Shown: piece after piece, positions 46,451 to 59,029 of the stretch
Layout: every line of letters begins with the position of its first letter
Numbering within the stretch: position 1 is the stretch's first letter
Assembly (NCBI GenBank): GCA_029224185.1
Contig: CM055206.1
Span: forward strand, 18,547,393 to 18,611,392
Source: Karalla daura
Taxonomy: Eukaryota; Chordata; Actinopteri; Chaetodontiformes; Leiognathidae
Direction: 5' to 3'
DNA: 64,000 nucleotides
Notes under the pieces: generated by a model
Seen by the model: only the letters and a program-made list of their open reading frames with translations
Told to the model about the DNA's origin: nothing
Database searches by the model: none
Program-made: the position numbers and the translations under genes

Positions 46451-47185
46451 TCTGATTATTTGTGACATGGTGTCTACCTGGGGCTGTTTTAGTCTCACAG
46501 TGTGGAAGTGTACAGCAGTCCAACATATCTGATAAAGAGGAGCAGGAGGCACCTCACCTCTGGCCTGTCTTCCCCCACATTTATGTGTTTTCAGGTTTAG
46601 ACCTTATTATATATTTTTTCTCACTTTACACAGTTAAACTGCCTTTTTATCAAGCCTTTTTGTCTTTTCTTTTAACCATTTCCCTCTGTTTTATCAGATA
46701 TTTTTCAAGCTGCTGAAAACTGAAAAGTGCTGCAACTTTTCTGCTGTGTAGAAGACGTTTTAATCCCACATGACGTTAGTCAGGTCATGAAGCAACATCT
46801 TATTTCAATTACAGATCCATGGAAACATAAAGAGTCAGACTCAGTGCTCAGTTGCATATATGTCACTTCTTATCAGTATTTAGTTCACCTCCTGCACTGC
46901 TAAACCGGACAAAGTGAGACGAGGCTTGTTTGCAGCTGAAAGAGACAAGAGGAAGAAAGTGAAGAGGATTTCACATCTCTGGGTGTCAGACCAGAGCTAC
47001 CACCACCCTGCACAGCTGTCATTCAGCCACATGTGAAGCGCTTACCCAACAGCTGCTGACGTGTGAGAGAAACATAGACGGAAGACACTTGAAATGAGGA
47101 AGACACATTTTCGCCTTTAGAGGAAGTTGCCAGAGCTTTTCTCTTTTTCGGTGAAGTCTCGCAGCATGTGAAGAAGAGGGACACG
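46451..47185. other. Spacer before gene I
   Basis: No gene seen. Probably includes the gene I promoter and 5' untranslated region in its last 200 bases. Confidence 0.45.
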
Positions 47186-49979
47186 ATGTTTGGACTGGGA
47201 TGGATTAAAACGGCTTTGCTTCTGATGCAGCTGCTGCGCTTTACAGGTGAGGGGACAGAGTCTTGATTCATCCTGACTATCATCACCTTCACTGACACTA
47301 ACAGGTTCTTTTTATCCTGTCTTTATTCTTTGTACGCCTCAGAGAGCCGACAACAATTCCTCTCTGTCCCAGGACGTCCGGCCTTATTGTTTTGTGGCAA
47401 TCTGATAAAAGATCAGAACAACTGTGAGAGCACGACCTGGCTCTTCAAACACAAAGACGTGAAAACATCAGAGGAGCTGGTTAATTTGGGGAAGATTAAA
47501 CCAGGTTACAGCAGACTGAGAGTTACAAAAAACTGTTCTCTGGTCATAGAGAACGTCTCAGACCAGGATGTTGGTCTTTACTACTGTCAACAGTACAAAT
47601 CAGGAGTAAGACATAAACCAGACTCTATGGTTCATCTGTCTGTTGTTAACAGTGAGTATTTACATGTTGTTAAAGCAACACTGAGACATTACAGTGATTA
47701 TGATCACAGCCATGAAGCCAGTTTTACTCTTGTTTTCTCTCACACAATCTCTTCATCCTCACAGTGACAGAAAGTGAGGACTCTGGTGTGGTGACGTTAG
47801 GATGCTCTGTGTCAGCACCTGAAAACTGTTTCTATATAAAGAATGTGAAGTGGTTGTATAAAGGAAATCCTCTGGACAAAGAGAATGAAGATGCAAAGAT
47901 ATCAGTCGCTCCCTGCTCTTCCTTTGTGACTTTCAAGACTTCTCATTTCATTCACTCATCGAGGTCTAAACTCCTCAGTTGTGAAGTCTCTGCTGGAGAC
48001 ACAGTGCAGCAGTTTCTCCTCCAGCCTCCAACCTCAGGTGAGAACATGATGAGCTGCTCAAATGATCCTCAAACTGTCGTCAATAATTCACTGAAACATC
48101 TGTTCATTTCCTCCATCTGAGGCTGTAACATCACAACACAACACAAGTGTTAAACTGAACTGTGTTTATCGGCTCAGGGGACAAAACAGAGAAAACAAAA
48201 TCAACACCAAACAGTCAAACAACTGAAGGTAGAGACTCCACACGCTCATCTCTGTTTCTGACATACAACGTGTCTGTTTCATGTTGTTTCTGTGGTTTGC
48301 GTTGGTAAACAGTTCAGTGTCTGATCAAACAAATGGCTGAGGAATATCGTCAGACAAGTCAATTTTGTCACCATGGGAAAATAGAAGATGTGTTTTAAAG
48401 GGTTATTGTCCCAGCTCCAGATTGTGGGCAGCAGACAAATGTTGAAGGTTATCGTTAAGTCGTTTCCATATATCTCATGAATGTTGTGATCAGCTGTGCC
48501 CCCCCCAGGAGGCGGCTCTGCAGCTCTGTGGCCCTACATCACTGGTGCTGTGGTTCTGGTGCTGCTGGTGCTGCTGGTGCTGCTGGTGGTGATAGTCGTG
48601 AGAAAGAAGAGAGCTGGAGGTGAGGACACAGACCAGTCTGTGACAAACAAATCTGCTTTCACCCCATGTGGTCTTCAGAGGCTGAATTCAACTCTTGTTG
48701 TGTTCTCAGGGAACAAAACATGGACAGCAAACAACGCTGTGAGTCTAAAACCGTCCTCTCTACATTCTGCATTCTATGCACATTAACCTATCAGCCACGT
48801 CTGAACCGGCCTGTGTTTGTGCAGGGACTGGGGTCACACCAGGCCGCGGCTCTGAACTCTCCCGACTTGGACCCGGTGAGTTCACACACCACAGCCTCCA
48901 CAGAGCTGAACCCTCAGAGCTGGGAGCGTGGCTCCCACGCTGGGCAGAGGCAGAATGTGTAATGGAGATGAGAAGGAAAGGAGAAGTCAGAAAGTGTCAC
49001 TGCCATTACACAACACAGTCTGAGAACTTCCTGGGTGACCGTATATAGCAATGGAGAAATGAGATGCATCATCACCTTGTTCTGTATCAGGTCGTATTTG
49101 GAACAAGACGTGGATTATATCAGTGTCGGTCACATGTTGCAGCATTGTGACACGTTTAGCAGCTGTCGACTGGTTGGGTCATGTCCCAAATGATGGAGAC
49201 AAGAGAGAAGAAGATGAAGAAGGAGCGGAGCTTTTGGGATGAGACCATCCATCCATCGTCCATCCATCGTCACTGCAGCTTGAGCAGAGAGCCCCAGGCT
49301 CCCTCTCCTCTGCAGCATGGGATAACTGACTGAGGGATCCTCCTCAGGTGTTCCCAGACCAGTGAGGAGGTATAATCACTCCATCTGGTCCTGGGTCTGT
49401 CCCGAGGTCTCCTCCCAGCTGTCCATACCAGGATCACCTCCCTAGGAAGGAGGTCCTGGTGGCTCCTCCACACCAGGTGCCTGGACCTCCTCAGCTGGCT
49501 CCTCTCCACACCAAGGAGCAGCGGTTCCAGTCACTCTGTAGAGAAAACCCATCTAGGAGACAGCTTTGGAGGTGCTGATCCTCATCCCTGATTCTCCAGT
49601 GATGATTGTAGATCTGAAGCCAACAGGAGGAGGAGGACTTACTAATGATGCTCTGATGTGGAAATATGTAAAAATAAAAGTGTGTGAGTGTTTGTATGAA
49701 GCCGCGTGACCTCTGACCCTCTGGTTCTGCAGGCCGACCCCGACGGCGGAGTTTCCTACGCCTCTGTCAGCTACACCAAGAAGGCGGACAGGAGAGAGCG
49801 GGTCAGCGTGCTGTGGGTTGGTGGGAGGGCTGGGCTTGTGCAGCGGGACGTCCTGGCTCACGCTCTGCTCTCTTCCTGTTCAGCGTGAAGACAACGGCGA
49901 GGCGGACCACGCAGTGACCTACGCCACAGTCAACGTGTCCTCCAGAGACCCGGGCCCCCTCTACGCCACCCTCACCTGA
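47186..49979 (+). CDS. Gene I: inhibitory two-Ig receptor with two ITIMs
   Basis: Exons: signal peptide 47186-47246 (MFGLGWIKTALLLMQLL), Ig1 47343-47651, Ig2 47765-48037, stalk 48178-48228, membrane 48509-48619, tail 48710-48738, 48825-48875, 49733-49801 and 49884-49979. Total 349 residues with consistent phases. The Ig domains are close to those of A and H (DQNNCESTTW, DVGLYYC). The membrane core is a Leu/Val repeat from CTGCTGGTG-like triplets, then RKKR. The tail has VSYASV and VTYATV, both canonical ITIMs, and ends PLYATLT. Recruitment of SHP-type phosphatases is expected from such motifs. The donor after 49801 is GTCAGC, weaker than the others. A LINE fragment sits in the intron before the first ITIM exon. 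Polyadenylation signal AATAAA at 50122-50127. Confidence 0.87.
49255..49560 (-). mobile_element. LINE 3' fragment in gene I intron
   Basis: Minus-strand translation contains GRRPRDRPRTRWSDY and then WEHLRR and GAWGSLL, the well-known C-terminal end of a fish LINE reverse-transcriptase ORF. It is broken and lacks the enzyme core. It lies antisense to gene I. Confidence 0.8.
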
Positions 49980-50442
49980 TCACACCTGGCAAACAGGACT
50001 TGAAGCCAACGAAACAACAGGATGCAGTCGAGTTGAGCTTCAAGGGGAAAGAAGAAGAAGAAGGAAAACCATTGTACAGTGGAACTTTAATGTATGCATG
50101 CAACTGACGAGCTGCATGATAAATAAAAGCTTTGCAAAATGATATAAACTTTATTTAAATTGGTTTTGTTTATAAAACAATATGCACAACTTGAAATACA
50201 AATAATATTCATATCAGAATCACAGCAGAGTAAGCAGTTCATACAACTCATCATTCATCAGTTCAGATGTGACAAAGTTTTTTGCATACTTGAGACCTTG
50301 AGAGAGTTTAAAAGGTGGCTGCATCACATCAGTCTGTACAGCAAAAGAATAACACAGATCATCACACACAGAAATACTCCGCTATAGACACAAGCAAATC
50401 TTTTTTTGCCTACAGCCAGAAAATGTCGGATATCTCTTCTAC

Positions 50443-51416
50443 CTATGACAAACATAGCAGTGAGAATGACTACGGTCATGCTGCTGGGGTCTGCTCCTGG
50501 GGTGTTGTCTGGCTGAGTGTTGTACCTGCAGGAAGACGGAAAACATCTCTTCAGTCTGATATGAGAAGAAACGAGCAACAAAAACGTGTCATGTTGTTGT
50601 TTCTGGTCTGCACTTGATGACTCATTAAATCCTGCTCCTTCAGTGGAAGCTGATGAATGTTTTGGTCTTTGGTTTATGACTCTTTGAAGTCATGAAGTGA
50701 ATGCCCCTCAATGAGCATTATGTAAAGTTTTGACTGTAATTGTCACATATCAACTAAAGGCACCGTTTACAGTCAGATGTGTGGAGGAAGCCAGAGTGAC
50801 CCACCTTCATCCTGCTTTGGTTCGGTCACGTTCAGGATGAAATGTTCTGTGGGTGATGAAACCAGGAGGCTGTTAGTGACTGAGCTCTGCAGGAACATGT
50901 CCAACATCTACACACTCTTCTCATACCTACCAGTCCTCCTGACCATCCACCTTCCTGAGCCTGGGTCATAGTTAGCAGCCAGGTCACAGTGGTAACGTCC
51001 TGAGTCGTTAGTGGTGACTCTGGAAACATGAAGTCTGATTTCTCCACCTCTGAGGGCGTCTGGATCACACTGCACACGTCCTGCAAACTGCTGGTGCTGG
51101 TCCTCAGGGACCTCAACATCCTCAATCATTCTGTAGAAACACCTCGGTAGATTTGACTGGAGAAAACAATCCATGTAGATGCCGGTCAGCCTGGTGTTGT
51201 GACTGTCCAGTCTGATGGTGACGTCCTGGTTCTCCTCCACCTGGTAGACGGTGGGAGTCACATCAGACCTCACTGCAGACGAGAGGAGAAGTGAGGCACA
51301 AGAGACAACAAATTCTGAAAAACCAAACATGGATAAAGAGGAATGGATGATGTGATGCAGTCCAGCTAACCAGAGAGAGAGGAGATGAGGATGAGGAGCA
51401 GAGAGATCCAGATCAT
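50443..51416 (-). CDS. Gene J: single V-type Ig receptor (3' end uncertain)
   Basis: Exons on the minus strand: signal peptide 51371-51416 (MIWISLLLILISSLSG), V-type Ig 50931-51272, stalk 50805-50879, and a membrane exon tentatively 50443-50496. The Ig domain has the late DSGRYHC signature, but leucine stands at the usual first Cys (VTIRLDS) and the C-strand Trp is missing. Cysteines appear instead at MDC, RCF and VQC. The most conserved acceptor for the membrane exon (CTGCAG|GTACAACAC at about 50526) would give a stop, so I used a later AG that keeps frame. A second hydrophobic run, VFLCVMICVILLLY, lies just beyond. The 5' untranslated exon probably ends at a GTAGGA donor near 52126, next to an interferon-response element. 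The family is not recognised with certainty (B7/butyrophilin-like V sets are the nearest). Confidence 0.6.
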
Positions 51417-51585
51417 CTTCTCCCTGTCAGAGGAGAAGGAACAGGTCAGACGCTGAGTTATTGTGTTTGTAGAAACTGTTGATTTCACATTAAATGCAGA
51501 GTCACACACAGGTGTTATGTGTGGCACAGGTGGCCTAATCATGTGGTATTATGCTTATACATTTAAACTCTTATTACATTCCTAC

Positions 51586-51639
<54 letters not shown>

Positions 51640-52200
51640 GTGTGTGGTTATCTTGTTGACCAACGCGTTGGCTGCAGCTGACATAGAAACTGCAGCCAAC
51701 ATTTCTTTCAGTTTAACTAGAAGACAAACTCAACAGAGTCTTCAAAGACAAAACAAAAATACTTCACAAAGAGTGAACAAATGGAGAAGAATTCACAAGG
51801 AATAAAATCACTTAAATAACCATCATCATCGTCATAGTGACACGATGGAGGAAATATGATCGTATCATTATCCAATCAACCCAGCACTTCAGGTTGTTCC
51901 TTATGTTAATGCATTGAAATCTTCTTCTTGTTTTTTCTATCTTAATGGACATTGCATCATCCATGCTGTCACATTCACTATCTACATCTAATCGACCTTC
52001 CTAAATGTCCACACAAGCTTAGAACAAGTTACAAACTCAGCTCTGACCAAGCGATAAACATCACATTGACTTTGAGTTTTTCTACGTTACCTTCCTAGGT
52101 TGTGAGAGGGGAGAGGTTTTCCTGGACTGTCCTACCAGAGACAGGATGAGGAGACTCCGTCCTCAGCTGGACGCCTGACTGGAGTCCTGCTCAACCGAGT
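51417..52200. other. First intron / upstream region of gene J
   Basis: Contains a (GT)n tract at 51588-51648. The probable 5' untranslated exon of gene J lies near 52130-52190 on the minus strand and splices to an acceptor CTCTGACAG just before its start codon. Confidence 0.45.
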
Positions 52201-52219
52201 CACTTTCACTTTCACTTGG
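52201..52219 (-). promoter_or_regulatory. Interferon-stimulated response element upstream of gene J
   Basis: On the minus strand this reads AAGTGAAAGTGAAAGTG, a textbook IRF/ISRE site with two GAAA cores at the proper spacing. It lies about 790 bases upstream of the gene J start codon and immediately upstream of its likely first exon. Confidence 0.75.
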
Positions 52220-52940
52220 AGTGAACGACAACAGCAGCCTGTGGCAGGGCAGGCACAGCACGACCCCTCAGATAAAACAAGGACCACATTAATACGAGCT
52301 GGCTACAGAGAAACGTTGGTGTACCGACAAATCCTGCTCTGCAGTCTTCAGACGACTGAGGGAGGATGGAAAACACTTCAAGTGTTTTGGAGGAAAATAA
52401 AACATTTTGTTTTGTAGTGGGAACAAGGCATGGATGGACAATTAAAAATGTTCAGAAATCAATAAATAAACACTATTTATATACCTAAACAACACTGTAC
52501 GGCATGACTCAGTGGTTCATATTTTCAGTGCTTCAATGAGAACTATGCAGTAGCATATTACAATCAGATATTTAGTGAATAGTTTTTATTAAGTATATAA
52601 TGTGCATCAGGACTGACTCCTTATTGATTACTAATGATCAGTAATTAACAATTAGCTTCAGCTCTGGGCATGTGGGGGCTTAAAGAGCTGTGAAAAGATC
52701 TTCAGAAGCACAGATCAAATCCATGTCTTCTGTCGCCTGTTTTACATACACGCTGAAGCAAATGTTACAGGAACGCTTTGATGTTGTTACTGTGCTTATT
52801 TTGGCAGACGGTTCTTCTTCTTCTTCTTCTTCTTCTTCATCCTCTCCTCTTCGTACATCTACAGACTATCCCGCAGAACATGGCAAAGATCGGACCACTC
52901 TGACTTCAACAATACAAGAGCAAACATCTTCTTTTACCTT
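52220..52940. other. Spacer beyond the gene J promoter
   Basis: No gene seen. A (TTC)n tract lies at about 52812-52840. Confidence 0.5.
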
Positions 52941-52943
52941 TTG

Positions 52944-53093
52944 AAAACGTATTCTACGGCTTCACCGACCAGGATGAAGAGTGTCATTGAAATTGTGACT
53001 CCACGCTGCAGAGCTACAGCGACAGTTGTGACATTGTTCCAGTCCAATGATGTGAGTCTTTTCTAGGACTGTGTGTTGTACCTGCAGAGAGAC
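52944..53093 (-). pseudogene. Orphan transmembrane exon of the J/K family
   Basis: Preceded by CTCTGCAG|GTACAACAC, as before the membrane exons of J and L, and ending AAAAG|GTAAAAG like gene K. The middle matches gene K (a GACTGGAA block). The hydrophobic part TISMTLFILVGEA is only open in another frame, because a stop intervenes. No Ig exons lie upstream, so this is a relic of a lost gene. Confidence 0.5.
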
Positions 53094-53692
53094 AGGAGAG
53101 GAGAGACAACTCAGTGTAGGAGACAATGAGAGGAACACATCATTATAGACATTTTACAACCAAGTTAAGCATTTAAAAGGTACAGAGTGTATTTTTACTT
53201 GAACCTTTAACTCAACCTAGGTCTATGAAACACTTTGAAATGTGAGCAACAGGACAGAAAAAGCTGATGTCAGTTGAGATAAGAATGATTTAACCTCCTG
53301 TCCAGATGGTGGCGCTGTGGTAAATACATCCACAGTGTCACTAGGAGCATCTAAACCAGGCGAGTCCAAACTTTTATTGGCCTTATTGTGGCCTCCTTAT
53401 TCAGCAAATTCTGAAAATATAAGTGAATATGGCCCGCACAGTGTGTTGCACTTCCTAGTTCTTCCACTGGGTGGCGAAGCTGTTTCGAACAAGGCAGTTG
53501 GAGAGGCAGCGAGCTCCATTCACGTCATCGGCACCTCCGATGATTACATCATGCATATTGAAAATGAAAATCGTTTTGGAGAAAATTCTAAACTGTTTTG
53601 TTTCACACTGTCTATTTGTAATTTGGGTCCAGTCTATAACAGTGGAACAACCACGCCCCCCCACTCCCCCTCCCAACCAGTTGCAGACAGCG

Positions 53693-53693
<1 letters not shown>

Positions 53694-53761
<68 letters not shown>
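53694..53761. repeat. (GA)n microsatellite
   Basis: About 33 GA units. Open frames across it on both strands (poly Arg-Glu and poly Ser-Leu) are repeat artefacts. Confidence 0.95.
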
Positions 53762-53764
<3 letters not shown>

Positions 53765-54096
53765 GGATTGCCACCTGTGCATCCGCACACACCCTCCCTG
53801 GACAAACAGTGGCACATCCGCACGTAGGCTACACAAACAAAGGAATACAAACTTTGTGCATCGTAGAGGAACCTTTGTGTGTACATTTGTTGCTCTCTTT
53901 GTAAAGTGCCTTGAGATAACAGCTGTTATGAACTGAAACTTAAAACAAATAAAGTTGAAGTTGAAGTTGAAGTTGAACATGGCAGCCCATTCATTCCTAT
54001 GCATGCTCCCTTCCCGCTGTCTGATCAGCTAGCGACCATCGGATGGACACTTGGAATCAAGGTGCATTGTGGGATACATTCAGTGCCTGAAAGAAG

Positions 54097-54565
54097 ATAA
54101 TGGAAATAAATGTTCAATGGGCCTTCTGTTAGAAAGCCGAAGATGAAGAGGAACTTGTCTAAATCAACTAAGGAATGGCTCCACCAGAATCAGATTAAGG
54201 TTTTGGAATGGCCAAGCCAGAGTCCGGACATGAATCCCATCGAACATCTGTGGGTTGATCTGAAGAGGGCTGTGCACAGGAGATGCCCTCACATCAGATT
54301 TGGAGCGGATTTGCAAAGAGGTGTGTCCAAACACTGCCACATCAAGATGTGCCACACTGATAGACTCCTACCCCAAAAGACTGAGTGCTGGAATACAAGC
54401 CAAAGGTGCTGCAACACAGTGTTAGTTTAAGGGTGTGCTGTTTTACAATTGCATTGTCGAGGTTAAAGGTCACATTAAAGGTGGAAAAAACTGAAATTAT
54501 TTGTCATCACTAAAACCTGGCATTTGAACGGTGGTGTGTAGACTTTTCATATCCACTGCATATGT
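54097..54565 (+). mobile_element. Tc1-like transposon relic
   Basis: Contains the C-terminal DDE-transposase signature WPSQSPDMNPIEHLW, then DLKRAVHRRCP. The right end (GTGTGTAGACTTTTCATATCCACTG near 54533) matches Tc1-type ends in fish. Only the last third remains. A 26-base piece at its left edge, GATAATGGAAATAAATGTTC and six more bases, recurs at 57143. Confidence 0.85.
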
Positions 54566-55960
54566 AGCTCTCACGCACAACCTACACTCTCAACCAACTG
54601 GCTCAACCAGACACCACAGATACGATCACTTGCTTATGTTTTCTTTCTGAATAGGTTTATCACTTCATCAGTAGTGTACCGTAGCTGAACACACATTACA
54701 TTATTCTTAAATAAACATATTGATGGAACGCTCCATCATCCGACAGCTTCCTCTTGACTCAACAGAGGTCGTCCATCCACATCTGTCACAGTTTTTTGGA
54801 AAAGTTTTTTAATATTTAATATTTTAATATTTCTGCAGTAGTCTGAATTTCCCTGACGAAGGAACATTACATGACCAATTTGGCCAAGTCACAGGCTGAA
54901 GTGCTCCCTCTCTGGGAGTTCAACATGTCACGAGCTGCAGTTACAAACTTCTGAAATATTTTCTGATGATTGAATACGTTTTTTTTTTCTGAGCCACCTG
55001 AAAACTAGCGCCAGTGTCACAGTTAGTGAAAAACATCAATCAAATAATTGAAAGAATAAATCACACTTTTACCCCTTTATAAATGACGGGTCGTTAAACT
55101 GTCTCTGTGTTAGAGGAAATTTGTTGCTCATTTGTTGATTCACTGCTAATGCCTGCACACACTGTATATCATGCAACTGTAAATCAGCTAATTGTGTGAA
55201 GTGCTTTTCTACCCTTGTATGAGAAGAAGCACGCCTCGTGACCGTCTGGAACAGGATGTACAGCACAAACCCATTTCAACTCGTTCCTGCGTATCACAAT
55301 GGACCCACATGTATCTAATCGCACCCACAGCCTAACACACTCATAATGATATGTGACACTAACATGCCTACACATGAATATGTATGATTGCTGAGGTATA
55401 AATAAAAGAGCAAGGATCGTCATAGACGAGACCTCGATATTTAACAGCCACTCGGCCACCTCCAGTCCGTCCTCGGTCCGTTTGGCCACAAATCAGTGAA
55501 AAATTAGTAAATCAAATATGAATAAGTTCAGGTGATGTACACAACAGCCCTGTATGCTATCATTCTGGAGGTATCTGCTTTTGTTTCACTCCAGTTGTCA
55601 GTTAAGATAAATACTTAGAAAAAAACAAAACAAAAAGCAGTCAGTGTGATGACTGAAGACTGGTTGCAGTACAAGATCAATTTAAGCTTTTCTGTCCTTT
55701 TTTTCCAAGCATGCTCGGTACGTATGGGGCTAAATTAGGGTCATTAGTATTGGCATTGTAACAAAAGTTGTATTGACAATGAAACAAGTATTGGCATTAG
55801 AATGCAGGCATGAAAAATACAATATTTTATTTGGATTTCTTTTTAATTTTGAGTCTTCAGATTTCTTCTTCATGTTCATTCTTTTTCACTGCCAGTGTTT
55901 TTATTCTCTCCTTTTCAATGTTAGTTTTTTTCCGATGTTGCTGGTTTCTTTGTCGATGTA
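54566..55960. other. Intergenic, no gene seen
   Basis: AT-rich sequence. Short open frames on both strands show no recognised domain. Confidence 0.5.
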
Positions 55961-56209
55961 GGGCTAGGGTCAGGGTCAGGGTCAGGGTCAGGGTTAGGGT
56001 CAGGGTCAGGGTCAGGGTTAGGGTCAGGGTCAGGGTTAGGGTTAGGGTCAGGGTTAGGGTCAGGGTTAGGGTCAGGGTCAGGGTCAGGGTTAGGGTCAGG
56101 GTTAGGGTCAGGGTTAGGGTTAGGGTCAGGTTTAGGGTCAGGGTCAGGGTTAGGGTTAGAGTCAGGGTTAGGGTCAGGGTCAGGGTTAGGGTCAGGGTCA
56201 GGGTGAGGG
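55961..56209. repeat. Telomere-like TCAGGG/TTAGGG hexamer block
   Basis: About 40 hexamers in one orientation, mixing the telomere unit TTAGGG with the variant TCAGGG, with few errors. The open frames across it (poly Arg-Val, poly Leu-Thr) are artefacts. Confidence 0.9.
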
Positions 56210-59029
56210 GGCGTGGAGGGGCGTGGCTACAGAGCAACCCTAGGAGCAACCTCCAGCCTCTCTCCACCATCATCTCCAAGATGGATGTACCTTGAAAAGA
56301 GAGATATATAACCACATACAGTATGTGTACTACTGACCATTAACATCTGTTTATGGGAGCAGAAGATATGATGACTCAGAAGCACCAAAAGGTCAGAAGC
56401 ATGTTATCAGTAGCCTTTATTGATCAATGATCCATCAAAAAAAACAAGTTATAAACGAGTACACACAATCACGTGCATCTACTTAACTTCCAGATAATTG
56501 CCTGAAAATGTAAAAGGAGAAGAAGTAAAATGTAGGTTGATTGATTATTCCAGTAAAGTATAGATAACCAAAATCTCTACTTAAGTACGGTAACAAAGTA
56601 TTTGTACTCCATTACTTGACACCTCTGTAAAGCACTTTTCATGTCACTCAAGGACACTGTACAATGAGAATGAGAATATAGCAAAACTGAGATGAAAGGT
56701 AAAAGAAAACCAGTAGTGTTTATTGATTAAAGATTAATAGCCACTAATATTGGATGTAAGTCTAGAAACAGATATGTATGTAGACCTGAGGCGGGACAGA
56801 GGCGAGTTGTGAGTCTGGACATGAAGAGAGGAAGAGGATCAAAGAGGATCTGAGGAAGGTGGAGGTGGGCGAGGAGAGTCAATGTGCTGCAGAAAGCCAA
56901 AGCTGTCAAAGTCAAACTGTTCTCACTCAACTGTCATACAAAAAATTACAAAAACTAGACACCATAATTTGTATTTTTTTCTGCGTAATTAGAGACCATT
57001 AAAATATCGTTTACATGCCATATTTTTACAGTTTTTCAGTTTTTATTGCTAGTTTAGTGGTGATTCCTGCGGCTCCTGCGAGTAAATGTGGAAGTTTGTC
57101 AGCAAATCACGCAACTTTATTTGTATATGTGTCTGTGATAAGATAATGGAAATAAATGTTCAATGGGACTGATCCGAGAAACAACACATACATGGGGAGA
57201 ATTTAATCTGTCAGATGGAGCAAACCAAGTCAGAACTGGAGTGTGCATAGCAACCACCCTAGCATGGCAGAAAGATCTGAAAAATCTTCTCAACTACAAG
57301 CAAGCAAGGTTTTCAGACTTTCCTGATCTTTCCACCATCATTAAGGTAGTTGCCTAGGATACTTTGGTGGCTATGGACTGACTTCCATTTCAGGTTAGCT
57401 CCGTCTTGCCAGCAATGTGCGGGAGAAATGCTGCCATGTCACCATTGGCCTGTGGCAGTTGTCATTCAATTGTTTGTGGCCATCTTAGACACTTCCAGAG
57501 GTAGTGAGAGACTGAAACGATGGTCTTGACCTCGTGATGAACATAGTCAAATTCCAGCCTCTTAGATCAGAGTGTTTAGGAGATATTAACAAAAATAACA
57601 TTTAAGGGCCAGGTTCAGAAATAAGGGCCTGTAAAAGCTATAGCCAACTAGACCATTAGATTCTGGAGGCCACTCCAGAGCAGATCTCTATCTAAAGGTG
57701 CTGTGAATCTGAAATGTAAATGTGAACAAGGAGATATATGCTGGTTTAGTCCTCACGAGTCCTCGGAGCCATAGATTTCGAAGGACGGGGCTTTGACCAT
57801 TCGCCATTTCCCACAAAAATAGACCAAATTGCCTGAAACTCTACAGAAAAAACTACAGATCCCATGGGCACCTGGAACACACCTCCTGAGCCCTGCCTCC
57901 ATAGACCCTCGGGGTAGCAAAGTTGCTCTAGGAAGGTGCTATCAACATGGAGGCAGCAGATCCTAATACAAAACCTTCTGGTAAGCAACATAGTCAGAAA
58001 CCAGGAGGAAACTTCAAGGGGAAGATATTTTTCTCTCCCTTCCTCCCTTCTGACTTGAAGGCAATAGGTGTGTGTTGCTTTACTTCATGGAAAGTGCGGC
58101 GCGGTGGCGGCTGGGAGTTGGCGTTGTGTAATAAACGGTTGAGCGGACACCTCTCCAACAGTGTCGGTTCCTGAGTTTCTGTCAGTCATAAGCGCCGTTG
58201 TAGAAGCCCTACACCGTGGATGCTACATTAGTGTAGTGGCAATTCTGTCTCTGTCTGCAATATGTCAACCTCACCGCCATATTGCAGGCTATTGGCAAAT
58301 AAGAGTAACGCATGTAGGCCGCTAATATGTCCATCTTGCTGCTAAATTGCTAGTGGAATAAGAATAAGGCACAGTAAGACATAGCAACTGAAAAATATAT
58401 CGAAATATATCATATATATCATTATGTTGTACATGTACAGACAGCTTGAAGTACTAGTTAGTCAGTGAGAAGCCACAGAAAGGTTTACCTCGCATAGTGT
58501 TTGTTACTTAAACTGAGTCGTATGTTTTACGCTTATTCTTCAATATTCTTACAACACTTTGTTAGGAATTGTTCTCCACCTCGTCCTTCCTCATTTCCCA
58601 TTTTCCTCTCCCTGGGACTGTCCTGCAGACCATCACAGACGTCAGACCGTGGACGTGGCATCTCCAACCTCACTCAGGAGCTGTGTTGTGACGTCATCGG
58701 CCGAGGAGATTCTCCTTCTTTTCACTCGTCTGATTGACATGAGACAAAGCTGAGTTCATACGTAGCAATGACCAGAAGAAATCCTCTCTGGGGTTGAATA
58801 ACGATTCCAGATATACACTGTAGTGACACTGGCTTATTACTCAAAGCAGTTTCTTGTCTCTCTGGTCACTTTGGATAATTCTGTGAGTTTATTCAAGAAA
58901 CAAAAAAACCCTCTACCCTCCTGCTCTGATTCTTCCCTCATGCTTCACATGAAAACATCTGAGGCCTGATCATCACACACACCATGGTCTACCTAGGACA
59001 AGAACAAGAACAAACATGTCTTCTTTTAC
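56210..59029. other. Intergenic, repeat-rich
   Basis: No gene supported. The stretch 57720-58220 looks like a dispersed fish repeat: a short frame MEAADPNTKPSG with a GTAAGC after it, and no protein domain. Any further gene K tail exons should lie to the left of 59030, but I could not identify them. Confidence 0.4.

Noticed and set aside
55810..56315. Open frames of 150-160 codons on both strands
   Set aside because: They are poly Arg-Val and poly Leu-Thr translations of the telomere-like hexamers.
57947..58174. Possible small gene starting MEAADPNTKPSG
   Set aside because: It has no recognised domain, and its surroundings look like a dispersed fish repeat.
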